Shown: positions 34,537 through 46,900, counted from the first letter of the stretch. The stretch: 64,000 bases of DNA from CAISIP01 sp038326025 (GCA_038326025.1 JBBQJP010000001.1:124001-188000), one strand, 5' to 3'. The notes: generated from the sequence alone by a model not told the origin. Numbers and translations are program-made.

Positions 34537-35091
34537 ATGTCCTTGTTTCGCGTCCTGATTGCACCGGCTCTTGCCATGGTGTTGGCCCATGGTGTTCATG
34601 CAGCGCCGCAGCAAGCCATCGGTGCAGACGATCTGGACAAGATGCTGGTCGAACGGGGCCTCATCAGTCAGATTTCCCAGGTTGGGCAGGCAGTCGGTGG
34701 CAAGGCGTCGGAACTCGTCATCAGCGCCATGGGATTTCTCGGCGTGCCGTACAAGCGCGGTGGCAACACCCTGGAGACCGGTTTCGATTGCAGCGGCTTT
34801 GTGCGCGCCATGTACCAGCAAACTATAGGGTTGATGCTGCCACGTACCGCCGATCAGCAAGCCGCAGCCACCATGGAGATCGACAAAAGCGAATTGCAAC
34901 CTGGCGACCTGGTGTTTTTCAACACCCTGCGCCGGGCCTTCAGCCACGTCGGCATCTACGTCGGCGACAACAAGTTCATCCACTCGCCCAAGCCAGGGTC
35001 GGAAGTGCGCGTGGAAGACATGAGCATCAATTATTGGCGCACCCGATTCAATGGTGCGCGCCGGGTCGAAACGGCTGCCGTTCGCCCCTGA
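34537..35091 (+). CDS. NlpC/P60-family cell-wall endopeptidase
   Basis: Secreted cysteine peptidase that cleaves peptidoglycan stem peptides. The 184-residue product has a signal peptide (VLIAPALAMVLAHGVHA) and an NlpC/P60 domain at about 65-180. The catalytic triad is seen as Cys in FDCSGFV, His in FSHVGIYVG and His in KFIHSP. RTADQQAAA and LQPGDLVFF are also typical. The start is ATG 34537; the frame stays open far upstream but without conserved sequence. It is a single gene, divergent from acuI and convergent with the hydrolase. Confidence 0.93.
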   Translation: MSLFRVLIAPALAMVLAHGVHAAPQQAIGADDLDKMLVERGLISQISQVGQAVGGKASELVISAMGFLGVPYKRGGNTLETGFDCSGFVRAMYQQTIGLMLPRTADQQAAATMEIDKSELQPGDLVFFNTLRRAFSHVGIYVGDNKFIHSPKPGSEVRVEDMSINYWRTRFNGARRVETAAVRP

Positions 35092-35115
35092 GCGCCTCAC
35101 AACTCGCACGCTCCG

Positions 35116-36108
35116 TCAGGAGGGCCCGGATGTCAGCTTGCGCGCCTTGATCAGTCGCGCAGCCCGTACAACCCCCAGCACGGCCCGGCTGACCACTTCG
35201 GGTTGGTCCAGATGCACATTGTGGCCTGCATCGACCACCACCTTGATTCGTCCAAGACTCGACATGCGCGACATGCGGCGCTGACTGGCCTCCCATACCT
35301 TGCCCAAGGCCTTGGGCCAGCGGCTTGTGGCATTGCTTTGGGTCAGCACGATCAATGGCACGTCGGGAAAACTGCCGGCCCTGCGCGCCTGCTTGAGCGT
35401 CAGCGGCGCCGCCCGCAACTCGGCCCGGGGCACGGGCGCCATAACCGACAACAGGGTGTCCGGTGGCTCATAGAGCAAGCGATTGACACCGTATTGACGG
35501 CAACGTTGGGTGAACTCCTCGTGCCGCGCGTCCACCAGCACAACACCACATACTTCATCGGGCCAGGTCTTGGCGAACAGTTTCATGATGGTGCCACCCA
35601 GCGAATGGCCGACCAGCACAAAGGGTGGTGCCAATCCTTCGGTACGCAACAGTTCGCGCAGCTCCAGCGCAATCTGCAGTCCGTCGCGCGAATTTTCGGA
35701 GGCTTCGCTTTGACCGTAGCCGGCACGGTCATAAGCCACCACACGGGTGGTTTCGGCGACGGCATTGAACACCGAAGCCCAATTGCGTTTTCCCTGCCCT
35801 ATGCCAGACTCGAACACCACCGTAGGTGAGCCGGTTCCGGCCACTACGAGCGAGCGGATGCCAAAAGCGGTGTGGCTGAATTGCGCGTGTGGCAACCTGT
35901 CTGCCACTGCCGGCTTGCGCCGCAGCAATGAAAAAATCGACGGCAGCCGCCGCGCAACGCCCGGTGGCGCTGGCTCGGGCGATGCCATCCGTGACGCAGT
36001 GCGCCGGCTGCCGGTATCGACGCGCGTCCCATCAGCAGGACGTGTAACGCCGGGTATGGTGTCGTCTGCGCCGTAGCTCATGCCGTCGTATTTTTCAAAG
36101 CCGTGCAC
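35116..36108 (-). CDS. Alpha/beta-fold hydrolase
   Basis: The 330-residue protein has a ~70-residue arginine/proline-rich N-terminal extension and then an alpha/beta hydrolase domain. The oxyanion region is VVFESGIGQG, the strand-turn is YDRAGYGQSE, the nucleophile elbow GHSLGG, the acid VDARHEE or a later Asp, and the histidine lies in DAGHNVHLDQP near the C-terminus. It probably hydrolyses an ester or similar bond; the substrate is unknown. A true start inside the N-terminal extension is possible. It lies 107 bases downstream of lpdA on the same strand; a weak TGCGG/CCGCA hairpin is in the gap. Confidence 0.85.
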   Translation of the reverse strand: MHGFEKYDGMSYGADDTIPGVTRPADGTRVDTGSRRTASRMASPEPAPPGVARRLPSIFSLLRRKPAVADRLPHAQFSHTAFGIRSLVVAGTGSPTVVFESGIGQGKRNWASVFNAVAETTRVVAYDRAGYGQSEASENSRDGLQIALELRELLRTEGLAPPFVLVGHSLGGTIMKLFAKTWPDEVCGVVLVDARHEEFTQRCRQYGVNRLLYEPPDTLLSVMAPVPRAELRAAPLTLKQARRAGSFPDVPLIVLTQSNATSRWPKALGKVWEASQRRMSRMSSLGRIKVVVDAGHNVHLDQPEVVSRAVLGVVRAARLIKARKLTSGPS

Positions 36109-36215
36109 CCATTGCGGCGCAATCCTTTTGCATCCTGCTATACATGTCGTGGTGCGGCAAAACCGCAGCCGGGAAAAGTCTCAGATGGGCGATCTTAGTC
36201 CATCCAGAACAGGTG

Positions 36216-38078
36216 TCAGCGACGCGCCGGCGGCAAATCGGTACAACTGCCGTGCGCAACCTCGGCTGCCATGCCGATGCTCTCACCCAAGGTCGGATGC
36301 GGATGGATGGTTTTGCCGATATCCACTGCATCGGCGCCCATTTCGATTGCCAGAGCTACTTCACCGATCATGTCGCCGGCATGGGTTCCGACCATGCCGC
36401 CGCCCAGGATTTTGCCGTGACCATGCGCCTCAGGCGAATCGTCGAACAGCAATTTAGTGAACCCTTCGTCGCGACCATTGGCAATCGCCCGGCCGGACGC
36501 CGTCCACGGGAACAAGCCCTTCTTGACCTTGATACCTTGCGCCTTGGCCTGATCTTCGGTGAGGCCGACCCAGGCCACTTCCGGATCGGTGTAGGCGACA
36601 CTGGGGATGACGCGGGCGTTGAAAGCCGCGCTGGCCAATTCCTTGTTGCCCTGCAACTCGCCCGCAATCACCTCGGCTGCCACATGTGCCTCATGCACGG
36701 CCTTGTGGGCCAGCATCGGCTGCCCGACGATGTCGCCAATGGCAAATATGTGGGGCACGTTCGTGCGCATCTGTATGTCGACCCCGATGAACCCGCGATC
36801 CGTGACGGACACGCCAGCCTTGTCGGCGGCGATCTTCTTGCCATTGGGCGAACGCCCCACCGCCTGCAGCACCAGATCGTAGGTTTGTGGATCGGGGGCC
36901 TTGCCGCCCTCCTGGGCAGCAGCGAAAGTGACCTCAATGCCGGCGTCGGTCGCTTTGGCGCCCACGGTCTTGGTATTGAGCATGATGTTGTCAAAACGCG
37001 GGGCATTCATCTTCTGCCAGACCTTGACCAGATCACGGTCCGCGCCTTGCATCAGGCCATCGAGCATTTCAACCACATCGAGCCGCGCGCCCAGCGTGCT
37101 GTATACCGTGCCCATTTCCAGGCCGATGATGCCGCCGCCCAGGATCAGCATGCGCTTGGGTACCTGCTTGAGTTCCAGCGCGCCGGTGGAGTCGACCACA
37201 CGCGGATCGTCCGGCATGAACGGCAGGCGCACTGCCTGCGAGCCCGCCGCAATGATGCAACTGCGAAAACCGATGGTTTGTTTCTTGCCGGTCTTCTTCT
37301 GCGCGTCACCGCTGGTTTCCTCGACCTGCACATGGTTGGGACCGACAAAGCTGCCGTATCCCCGCACGGTTGTCACCTTGCGCATCTTGGCCATGGCCGC
37401 CAGACCGCCGGTGAGCTTGGTCACGACTTTTCCCTTGTGGGCGCGCAACTTGTCGATGTCCACCAGCGGATCCGGGTAGTTCACACCCAGATCGGCAAAG
37501 TGACGCACCTCGTCCATCACGGCGGCAACGTGCAGCAAGGCCTTGGATGGGATGCAACCGACATTCAGGCAAACACCGCCGAGAGCAGCATAACGCTCGA
37601 CCAACACCACCTTGAGGCCCAGATCGGCGGCACGAAATGCGGCCGAGTAACCACCGGGTCCGGCGCCCAGTACCAACACATCACACTCCAGATCGACGGC
37701 ACCTGAGAATGCCGGAACCGCGGCCATGGGTGCGCTGCTCGCCGCCTTGGCAGGAGCGGCTGGTGCCGGCGCAGCTGCCGCTGGTGCCGGCGCGGCCGCT
37801 GGCGCAGGGGAAGCCGCCGGGGTCGCAGCAGAGCTTTCAGCTGACGCCTCGATCATCAGGATGACCGAGCCTTCGGCCACCTTGTCACCGAGCTTGACCT
37901 TGAGCTCCTTCACCACGCCAGCATGGGACGCGGGAATCTCCATTGAAGCCTTGTCGCTTTCGACGGTGATCAATGACTGCTCGGGTGCGATCGTGTCGCC
38001 TGGCTTGACCATCAGTTCAATAACCGTCACTTCGGCAAAATCGCCAATGTCCGGAACCTTGATTTCCATTTGCGCCAT
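36216..38078 (-). CDS. lpdA: Dihydrolipoyl dehydrogenase with N-terminal lipoyl domain (pyruvate dehydrogenase E3)
   Basis: E3 subunit of pyruvate dehydrogenase, fused to its own lipoyl domain. The 620-residue protein has a lipoyl domain at 1-76 (Lys43 in VESDKASMEI), an Ala/Pro linker at 78-118, then the flavoprotein: GAGPGGY at 138-144, redox-active Cys170 and Cys175 (GGVCLNVGCIPSK), an NAD-binding GGGIIGLEMG segment, and active-site IHPHPTLGES near the end. This lipoyl-E3 fusion is typical of betaproteobacterial PDH operons. It follows aceF by 92 bases. The lipoyl domain closely resembles both lipoyl domains of aceF. Confidence 0.97.
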   Translation of the reverse strand: MAQMEIKVPDIGDFAEVTVIELMVKPGDTIAPEQSLITVESDKASMEIPASHAGVVKELKVKLGDKVAEGSVILMIEASAESSAATPAASPAPAAAPAPAAAAPAPAAPAKAASSAPMAAVPAFSGAVDLECDVLVLGAGPGGYSAAFRAADLGLKVVLVERYAALGGVCLNVGCIPSKALLHVAAVMDEVRHFADLGVNYPDPLVDIDKLRAHKGKVVTKLTGGLAAMAKMRKVTTVRGYGSFVGPNHVQVEETSGDAQKKTGKKQTIGFRSCIIAAGSQAVRLPFMPDDPRVVDSTGALELKQVPKRMLILGGGIIGLEMGTVYSTLGARLDVVEMLDGLMQGADRDLVKVWQKMNAPRFDNIMLNTKTVGAKATDAGIEVTFAAAQEGGKAPDPQTYDLVLQAVGRSPNGKKIAADKAGVSVTDRGFIGVDIQMRTNVPHIFAIGDIVGQPMLAHKAVHEAHVAAEVIAGELQGNKELASAAFNARVIPSVAYTDPEVAWVGLTEDQAKAQGIKVKKGLFPWTASGRAIANGRDEGFTKLLFDDSPEAHGHGKILGGGMVGTHAGDMIGEVALAIEMGADAVDIGKTIHPHPTLGESIGMAAEVAHGSCTDLPPARR

Positions 38079-38170
38079 GAGATCGTTCCTCTCGTATTGC
38101 TAGTCCATTTTGCGGGCAGCCATGCCGGTGGCGGCACTGCCCGCGCGGGGTGGTATTCGCGCCGCAGACG

Positions 38171-39853
38171 CTATAAAAGCACCCTGCGGAAATCGCCCAG
38201 GATCTGGCCAAGGTAGACGTTGAACCGGGCCGCAGCCGCACCGTCGATGACGCGGTGGTCCCAGCTCAGCGACAGCGGCAACATCAGCCTTGGCACAAAT
38301 TCCGAGCCGTTCCAGACCGGTTCGGTTGTGGAGCGGCAGACACCCAGGATGGCCACTTCCGGCGCATTGATGATCGGCGTGAAATAGCGCCCACCAATGC
38401 CGCCGAGCGAGGAAATCGTGAAACTGGCGCCAGACATCTCGGCCGGGCTGAGTTTGCCGTCACGCGCCTTCTTGGCCAGTTCGCCCATCTCCTTGGAGAT
38501 CTGCATTACGCCCTTCTTGTCGGCATCCTTGATCACCGGCACCATCAGGCCGTTTGGCGTGTCAGCCGCAAAACCCATATGGAAGTACTGTTTGTACACC
38601 AGCTGGTCACCATCGATGGATGCGTTGAACTCAGGGAATTTACGCATCGCGGCGACGCAGGCCTTGATCAGGAAAGCCAGCATCGTGACCTTTGCACCTG
38701 ACTTCTCGTTTTCCTTGTTGGTCGACACGCGGAACGCCTCGAGATCGGTGATATCGGCATCGTCATGGTTGGTGACGTGCGGAATCATGACCCAGTTGCG
38801 GTGCAGGTTGGCGCCGCTGATCTTCTTGATGCGGGACATGTCCTTGCGCTCGACCGGACCGAACTTGGAAAAGTCGACCTTCGGCCACGGAATCAATCCC
38901 AGCCCGGCGCCGTCGCCAGAACCCGAACCGCTGCCTTGCGCCTTCGCGGCGGCCTGGGTACGGGTGCTCCCGGCCATGACAGCGCGCGTGAAGGACTGCA
39001 CGTCCGCTTCGGTAATTCGTCCTTTGGCGCCGCTACCCTTGATTTCGCCCAGGGGCACACCGAGTTCGCGTGCGAATTTGCGCACGGACGGCGACGCATG
39101 GGGCAATCCGGCCGAAACCGGAACCGTCGGGTCATGGGCTGGAACGGGCGCGCTGGCCGGTGAAGCAGCCGCAGCAGGCGCCGCAGCGGCGGCAGGAGCG
39201 GCTGCCTCAGCAGCCGCCGGAGCCGGCGTCACTGGCGCGGCCGCTGCTGGAGACGACCCTGCAGCCGGCAAAACCACGGCCAGCTGATCACCGATGTTGA
39301 TCTTGTCACCGAGTTTGACCAGGATCTCCTGAACCACGCCCGCAACGCTTGAGGGTATCTCCATCGAAGCCTTGTCCGACTCCACGGTGATCAACGACTG
39401 TTCGACCTTGACGGTATCGCCCACCTTGACCAGTACCTCGATCACGGCGACATCCTTGAAGTCGCCGATATCGGGCACCATGACCTGTACCGGACCGCTG
39501 GCGCCGGCTCCAGGCGCAGCGGCGGCAGCGGGTGTTGCAGCTGCAGGCGTAGCGGCCGGTGCAGCTTCAGCTGCGGGGGCAGCAGCCGGAGCCGGCGCGG
39601 CGGCATCGGAATCGCCTTGCACCTCAATGTGGGCGATCACCACGCCCTGCTTGACCTTGTCGCCGAGCTTGACCACGATGTCCTTGACGACACCGGCATG
39701 GCTGGACGGAATTTCCATCGACGCCTTGTCGGACTCCACGGTGATCAAGGATTGTTCGACCTTGACCACGTCGCCGGGTTTGACCAGCAATTCGATCACT
39801 GCCACTTCATCAAAGTCGCCGATGTCCGGCACTTGAATGTCTACCAACGCCAT
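38171..39853 (-). CDS. aceF: Dihydrolipoamide acetyltransferase (pyruvate dehydrogenase E2)
   Basis: Core acetyltransferase of pyruvate dehydrogenase. The 560-residue protein has two lipoyl domains, at 1-78 (Lys43) and about 120-198 (Lys161), with near-identical LITVESDKASMEIPSS sequences. Ala/Pro linkers separate them from a subunit-binding domain (HASPSVRKFARELGVPLGEI) and a catalytic domain ending SWDHRVIDGAAAARF. It lies between aceE (80-base gap) and lpdA. The long alanine/proline linkers give the DNA a repetitive GCC/GCA look. Two lipoyl domains is within the family's usual one to three. Confidence 0.97.
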   Translation of the reverse strand: MALVDIQVPDIGDFDEVAVIELLVKPGDVVKVEQSLITVESDKASMEIPSSHAGVVKDIVVKLGDKVKQGVVIAHIEVQGDSDAAAPAPAAAPAAEAAPAATPAAATPAAAAAPGAGASGPVQVMVPDIGDFKDVAVIEVLVKVGDTVKVEQSLITVESDKASMEIPSSVAGVVQEILVKLGDKINIGDQLAVVLPAAGSSPAAAAPVTPAPAAAEAAAPAAAAAPAAAASPASAPVPAHDPTVPVSAGLPHASPSVRKFARELGVPLGEIKGSGAKGRITEADVQSFTRAVMAGSTRTQAAAKAQGSGSGSGDGAGLGLIPWPKVDFSKFGPVERKDMSRIKKISGANLHRNWVMIPHVTNHDDADITDLEAFRVSTNKENEKSGAKVTMLAFLIKACVAAMRKFPEFNASIDGDQLVYKQYFHMGFAADTPNGLMVPVIKDADKKGVMQISKEMGELAKKARDGKLSPAEMSGASFTISSLGGIGGRYFTPIINAPEVAILGVCRSTTEPVWNGSEFVPRLMLPLSLSWDHRVIDGAAAARFNVYLGQILGDFRRVLL

Positions 39854-39933
39854 GTTCTTGCCTCCAGATTTTGTTGTGCGCTAAGCGCCGCAATGGCCTG
39901 CCGGCATCGCTGCCAGTCGGGTGGGATCGATCG

Positions 39934-42639
<2,706 letters not shown>

Positions 42640-42682
42640 GTTTGTCTCCTTCGAATTGATGCAATTTGGTTACTGTAGGCGA

Positions 42683-42711
42683 ATTTTCGCATAACTATTC
42701 CGACTTTTCAA
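42683..42711 (-). promoter_or_regulatory. Candidate aceE promoter
   Basis: On the minus strand TTGAAA (42711-42706) and GAAAAT (42688-42683) are separated by 17 bases, with 4 of 6 matches at -10. The start codon is about 45 bases further on. It lies in the AT-rich gap shared with the divergent sensor kinase, which could be the site of regulation by the paired response regulator. Confidence 0.45.
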
Positions 42712-42802
42712 ATCATGCCTGTTGAATTCACCATGTGAAATAGACATCGACGCCGACAACCCGACCATATCGCCTTTCTGGACCGTCCCATACACTCGCC
42801 GC

Positions 42803-45346
42803 ATGACTTCCGATCCACCGCGCAGCGCCCAGTCGCCTGGCGCAGCCGCCGAACGCGTCCGCCATTGGTGGTGGCAGCTCAATGCGCGGCGCCAGGATCG
42901 ATTTGCCGTGCTCGCGCCGCTTCTGGCGGTGATGTTGTTCCTCGCGGCGATCGTTGCCGCATTCGCTTACCTGCGTCTGGAAGAGATCGATCGCGAACAC
43001 GAAGCGGTGCGCCGCGATGTCGAATACACGCAGCAACGCCTGCGTCTGCGACTGCTGGAGCGGCAGGAGCAACTGATGCGCATCGCGCGCGACATTTCCA
43101 ACCGCGACCTGGATACCGAAGAATTCCAGGTCCGTGCCGAGGCACTGGTGATCCAGTATCCCGATCTCGAACGCCTGAGCTGGATTGACCAGAACCAGCG
43201 CATCCGCGCCACCTATGCCACTGCCAGCCTGCAACCCGGGGCGGCACCGCAAGCGGGCGAAGTTCTCTCACCCGGCGAGACACACAACATTTTTTTGCTT
43301 GCGCAAGAGACGATGCAGCCGATATACGCGCAGCGCGCAGCCAGCAGCGCTGCCGTGCCGTTATTGCAATTGCATATTCCGATGAACGACGGCACCCGTT
43401 TTGTCGGCGTCGTGCTGGCGGAATACTCGGTGGACGGGCTGTACCGTTACGGTGTCCCGGCCGAAGTGTCCGCGCGGTATGCGATTTCACTGCTCGACGA
43501 CAAGGGCGTGAAGCTGGCCGGCACCAGTGTGCCGGCGCGCAATCCGGCCGGCCGCCTGCTGCCCTGGGTCGTGCCAGTCAACGAGTATGAAGTGCCAGTC
43601 TCGCCCGTGGGCAACGGTCTGGTGCTGCGCGCACAGGCCTACCGAACGTCACTGGGCGTGATCGGCAGCGGCCTGTTCTGGCTCGTCAGCGTGCTCAGCA
43701 TCATGACCGCCTGGATGCTGATTGCCAATTGGCGCCACAACCGGCGCCGCCACCAGGCTCAGCAAGCGCTGGTCGCCGAGACCAATTTCCGCCGCGCAAT
43801 GGAAAACTCCATGCTCACTGGCATGCGGGCCATGGATCTGCAAGGGCGCATCACCTATGTCAACGCCGCGTTTTGTCAGATGACCGGCTGGAGCGAGTCC
43901 GAGTTAGTGGGCCGCACCGCGCCGTTCCCCTATTGGCCCGACACCGATCACGAAAACCTCAGCCAGTTGCTCAATGCCGAATTGACCGGTCAGGCCGCGA
44001 CGCCCGGCGGCGTACAGATGCGGGTCAAGCGGCCCGACAACTCGCTGTTCGATGCCCGTCTGTATGTGTCGCCGTTGATCGACACCCGTGGCACGCAAAG
44101 CGGCTGGATCACGGCGATGACCGATATCACCGAACCCAACCGCATCCGCGAACAGTTGTCGGCGTCGTTCGAACGTTTCACCACGGTGCTTGAGGCGCTG
44201 GACGCTTCGATTTCGGTGGCGCCGCTGGGCAGCGACGAGATGCTTTTTGCCAACAAGCTGTATCGGCTATGGTTCGGAAACCAGACCGAAGGTCACCTGC
44301 GTCTGGTGGCACAGGCTGGCATTCCTGCGCAACCGGTGAATGACGATGGTTTGGACCATGTCGACGCGTTTGCCGGCATGCCGACCGACGTGTTGCCCGA
44401 TGCCGAGCCGGAGAACGCTGAGATTTACCTGAGTGAACTCGGACGCTGGCTCGAGGTGCGAACGCGTTACCTGAGCTGGGTCGACGGCCGGCTCGCGCAA
44501 ATGGTGATCGCCACCGACATCACGGCGCGTCGCCTGGCCGAACAGCAGGCTGCGGCGCAGGCTGACCGCGCGCAGAATGCCAGCCGTCTGATCACGATGG
44601 GCGAGATGGCATCGAGCGTTGCGCACGAGCTCAATCAGCCTTTGACCGCGATCAACAACTACTGCCACGGCATGATCTCGCGCATCCAGTCGAAGCAAAT
44701 CAAGGAACAGGACCTGCTCAATGCGCTCGAGAAAACGGCGCGCCAGGCGCACCGTGCTGGCCAGATCATTCAGCGCATCCGATCCTTCGTCAAACGCAGT
44801 GAACCCAAACGCTCCTGGTCACGTATCAACGACATGGTCGACGAAGCGGTCGAACTCGCCGACATCGAGTTGCGTCGACGCAATGTTCGATTGAGCTGCA
44901 ACGTGGCACCACGCCTGCCGATGCTGCTGGTCGATCCGATCCTGATCGAACAGGTGCTGATCAACCTGCTTAAAAACGCCGCCGAATCGATCGATACCGC
45001 ACAACGGCCGACGTCGGTACGCAAGGTGGAGCTGACGGTCAAGGAGGCGGTCGTCGACGAGCGTCAGATGGTGGAGTTCACGGTGCTCGATACTGGTAGC
45101 GGCCTGGCGCCTGAAGTGCTCGACCGCTTGTACGAGGCCTTCTATTCGACCAAGAGCTACGGCATGGGAATCGGCCTGAGTCTGTGCCGCTCCATTGTTG
45201 AATCCCACCAGGGGCGAATGCGCGGCGAGAACCTCTACAATGGCGCCGAGGTAATGGGCTGCCGATTCGCTTTCTGGCTGCCCGTAGGCGAACCCGCCAG
45301 CCTCACTTCCGAGCCGCGAAGCAAACCCATCAAGACCCCAGGATAG
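42803..45346 (+). CDS. PAS-domain sensor histidine kinase
   Basis: Membrane sensor kinase of 847 residues. A membrane helix at about 35-56 and a second near 285-305 enclose a ~230-residue periplasmic sensor. A PAS domain (RAMENSMLTGMRAMDLQGRI, about 345-450), a second PAS-like stretch (about 465-580), HisKA with phospho-acceptor His608 (SVAHELNQPLTAINNY) and HATPase (LINLLKNAAESI, LDTGSGLAPE, GMGIGLSLCRSI) follow. The HELNQPL motif is typical of FixL/DctB-like kinases. It is divergent from aceE and 4 bases upstream of a FixJ-like regulator, so it is inferred to sense a signal linked to pyruvate metabolism. The start is ATG 42803. Confidence 0.93.
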   Translation: MTSDPPRSAQSPGAAAERVRHWWWQLNARRQDRFAVLAPLLAVMLFLAAIVAAFAYLRLEEIDREHEAVRRDVEYTQQRLRLRLLERQEQLMRIARDISNRDLDTEEFQVRAEALVIQYPDLERLSWIDQNQRIRATYATASLQPGAAPQAGEVLSPGETHNIFLLAQETMQPIYAQRAASSAAVPLLQLHIPMNDGTRFVGVVLAEYSVDGLYRYGVPAEVSARYAISLLDDKGVKLAGTSVPARNPAGRLLPWVVPVNEYEVPVSPVGNGLVLRAQAYRTSLGVIGSGLFWLVSVLSIMTAWMLIANWRHNRRRHQAQQALVAETNFRRAMENSMLTGMRAMDLQGRITYVNAAFCQMTGWSESELVGRTAPFPYWPDTDHENLSQLLNAELTGQAATPGGVQMRVKRPDNSLFDARLYVSPLIDTRGTQSGWITAMTDITEPNRIREQLSASFERFTTVLEALDASISVAPLGSDEMLFANKLYRLWFGNQTEGHLRLVAQAGIPAQPVNDDGLDHVDAFAGMPTDVLPDAEPENAEIYLSELGRWLEVRTRYLSWVDGRLAQMVIATDITARRLAEQQAAAQADRAQNASRLITMGEMASSVAHELNQPLTAINNYCHGMISRIQSKQIKEQDLLNALEKTARQAHRAGQIIQRIRSFVKRSEPKRSWSRINDMVDEAVELADIELRRRNVRLSCNVAPRLPMLLVDPILIEQVLINLLKNAAESIDTAQRPTSVRKVELTVKEAVVDERQMVEFTVLDTGSGLAPEVLDRLYEAFYSTKSYGMGIGLSLCRSIVESHQGRMRGENLYNGAEVMGCRFAFWLPVGEPASLTSEPRSKPIKTPG

Positions 45347-45350
45347 CCGC

Positions 45351-45980
45351 ATGAGTCTGATTCCCAAGAAGGGTACCGTCTATGTCGTCGACGATGACGA
45401 GGCCGTACGCGATTCCTTGCAATGGCTGCTTGAGGGCAAAGATTACCGGGTGCGCTGCTTCGATTCCGCGGAATCATTCCTGAGTCGCTACGACGCCCGC
45501 GAGGTGGCCTGTCTGATCGTTGACATCCGCATGGGCGGCATGACCGGCCTCGAACTGCAGAACCGCCTGATCGACAACCATTCTCCGCTGCCCATTGTGT
45601 TCATCACCGGCCATGGCGACGTACCAATGGCCGTGGACACGATGAAAAAAGGTGCGATGGATTTCATCCAGAAGCCATTCAAGGAAGACCAGCTGCTGCG
45701 CCTGGTCGAGCGCATGCTCGAACACGCCAAGGGCACCTTCGCCGATCACCAGCTCGCGGCCAGCCGAGACGCGCTGCTGTCCAAATTGACGCTGCGCGAG
45801 TCCCAGGTGCTCGAGCGCATCGTCGCCGGGCGACTTAATAAGCAGATGGCCGATGACCTGGGCATCAGCATCAAGACGGTGGAGGCCCATCGCGCCAACA
45901 TCATGGAAAAACTCAATGCCAACACGGTGGCAGACCTGCTCAAGATAGCACTGGGCCAGAACGCACCGGCGAAGACCTGA
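45351..45980 (+). CDS. FixJ/LuxR-family response regulator
   Basis: DNA-binding response regulator of 209 residues. The receiver domain has the acidic pocket VVDDDEAVRDSL, phospho-acceptor Asp58 (LIVDIRMGGMTG), and the conserved Lys in IQKPFKEDQLL. The C-terminal LuxR-type helix-turn-helix spans about 140-205 (LTLRESQVLERIVAGRLNKQ). FixJ-type architecture pairs with the HELNQPL kinase just upstream, with a 4-base gap. It probably regulates the adjacent pdh operon or related metabolism; that is inference from position. Confidence 0.94.
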   Translation: MSLIPKKGTVYVVDDDEAVRDSLQWLLEGKDYRVRCFDSAESFLSRYDAREVACLIVDIRMGGMTGLELQNRLIDNHSPLPIVFITGHGDVPMAVDTMKKGAMDFIQKPFKEDQLLRLVERMLEHAKGTFADHQLAASRDALLSKLTLRESQVLERIVAGRLNKQMADDLGISIKTVEAHRANIMEKLNANTVADLLKIALGQNAPAKT

Positions 45981-46033
45981 TTTCGTTTCAACTGGCGGCG
46001 TCCGATGGCGCCGCATCTCCCCCGAGTTCCGAC

Positions 46034-46900
46034 ATGACGACATCCCCCTCGGCCCAGCTCATCGACGGTGTTGCGCTGTCACGCCAATTGCGTAGTGAAG
46101 TCGCACGCGAGGCCAGCGCCCTGACCCAACGCGGCGTTCGGCCCGGCCTGGCCGTCATTCTGGTCGGTGAGGATTCGGCCAGCCAGGTTTATGTGCGCAA
46201 CAAGATCAAGGCCTGCGAGGAAGCCGGCCTGCATTCGGTGTTCGAGAAATACGACGTCACCCTGAGTCAGGCGGAATTGCTCACGCGCATCGAGGCGCTG
46301 AATTCAGACAAGGCCATCCACGGCATCCTGGTGCAAATGCCTTTGCCAAAACACATCGACCCGCATTGCGTGATCGAGACCATCGCCACGTCCAAGGACG
46401 TCGATGGTTTCTCGACGCAAAGCGCGGGCGAATTGATGACTGGTGCGCCTGGTTTCAATCCGTGTACGCCGTATGGCTGCATGAAGCTGATCGAGTCCAC
46501 CGGAATCGACTTGCGCGGCAAACATGCGGTCGTGATCGGTCGCAGCAATACCGTGGGCAAACCCATGGCCGTGATGCTGTTGCAGAAAAACGCAACCGTG
46601 ACCATTTGCCACAGTGCCACACAGGACCTGAAGTCGCACACACTGCAGGCCGATGTCATCGTTGCGGCCGTCGGTCGACGCAACGTGCTGACTGCCGACA
46701 TGGTGAAACCAGGGGCGGTGGTCATCGATGTGGGCATGAACCGTAACGATGATGGCAAGTTGTGTGGCGATGTCGACTTTGCCGGCATACGCAAGGTCGC
46801 CGGTCACATCACGCCGGTTCCGGGCGGTGTCGGGCCGATGACAATTACCATGCTGCTGGTCAATACGTTGCAAGCGGCGCAGCGCGCAGCCACCTTGTAA
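46034..46900 (+). CDS. folD: Methylenetetrahydrofolate dehydrogenase/cyclohydrolase FolD
   Basis: Bifunctional enzyme interconverting 5,10-methylene-THF and 10-formyl-THF for one-carbon metabolism. The 288-residue protein shows the FolD signatures: VGEDSASQVYVRNKIKACEE with the catalytic Lys, GILVQMPLPKHID, DVDGF, and the nucleotide-binding VVIGRSNTVGKPMA followed by PGGVGPMTI. It follows the response regulator by 53 bases. Downstream, the 142 bases to the M3 peptidase show no gene. Confidence 0.98.
   Translation: MTTSPSAQLIDGVALSRQLRSEVAREASALTQRGVRPGLAVILVGEDSASQVYVRNKIKACEEAGLHSVFEKYDVTLSQAELLTRIEALNSDKAIHGILVQMPLPKHIDPHCVIETIATSKDVDGFSTQSAGELMTGAPGFNPCTPYGCMKLIESTGIDLRGKHAVVIGRSNTVGKPMAVMLLQKNATVTICHSATQDLKSHTLQADVIVAAVGRRNVLTADMVKPGAVVIDVGMNRNDDGKLCGDVDFAGIRKVAGHITPVPGGVGPMTITMLLVNTLQAAQRAATL

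Noticed and set aside
36109..36215. TGCGG-TTTTG-CCGCA hairpin between lpdA and the hydrolase as a terminator
   Set aside because: The stem is only 5 bp and no T-run follows on the minus strand.
36144..37706. A 520-codon plus-strand frame opposite lpdA
   Set aside because: Antisense shadow caused by GC skew at codon positions; lpdA has all catalytic motifs.
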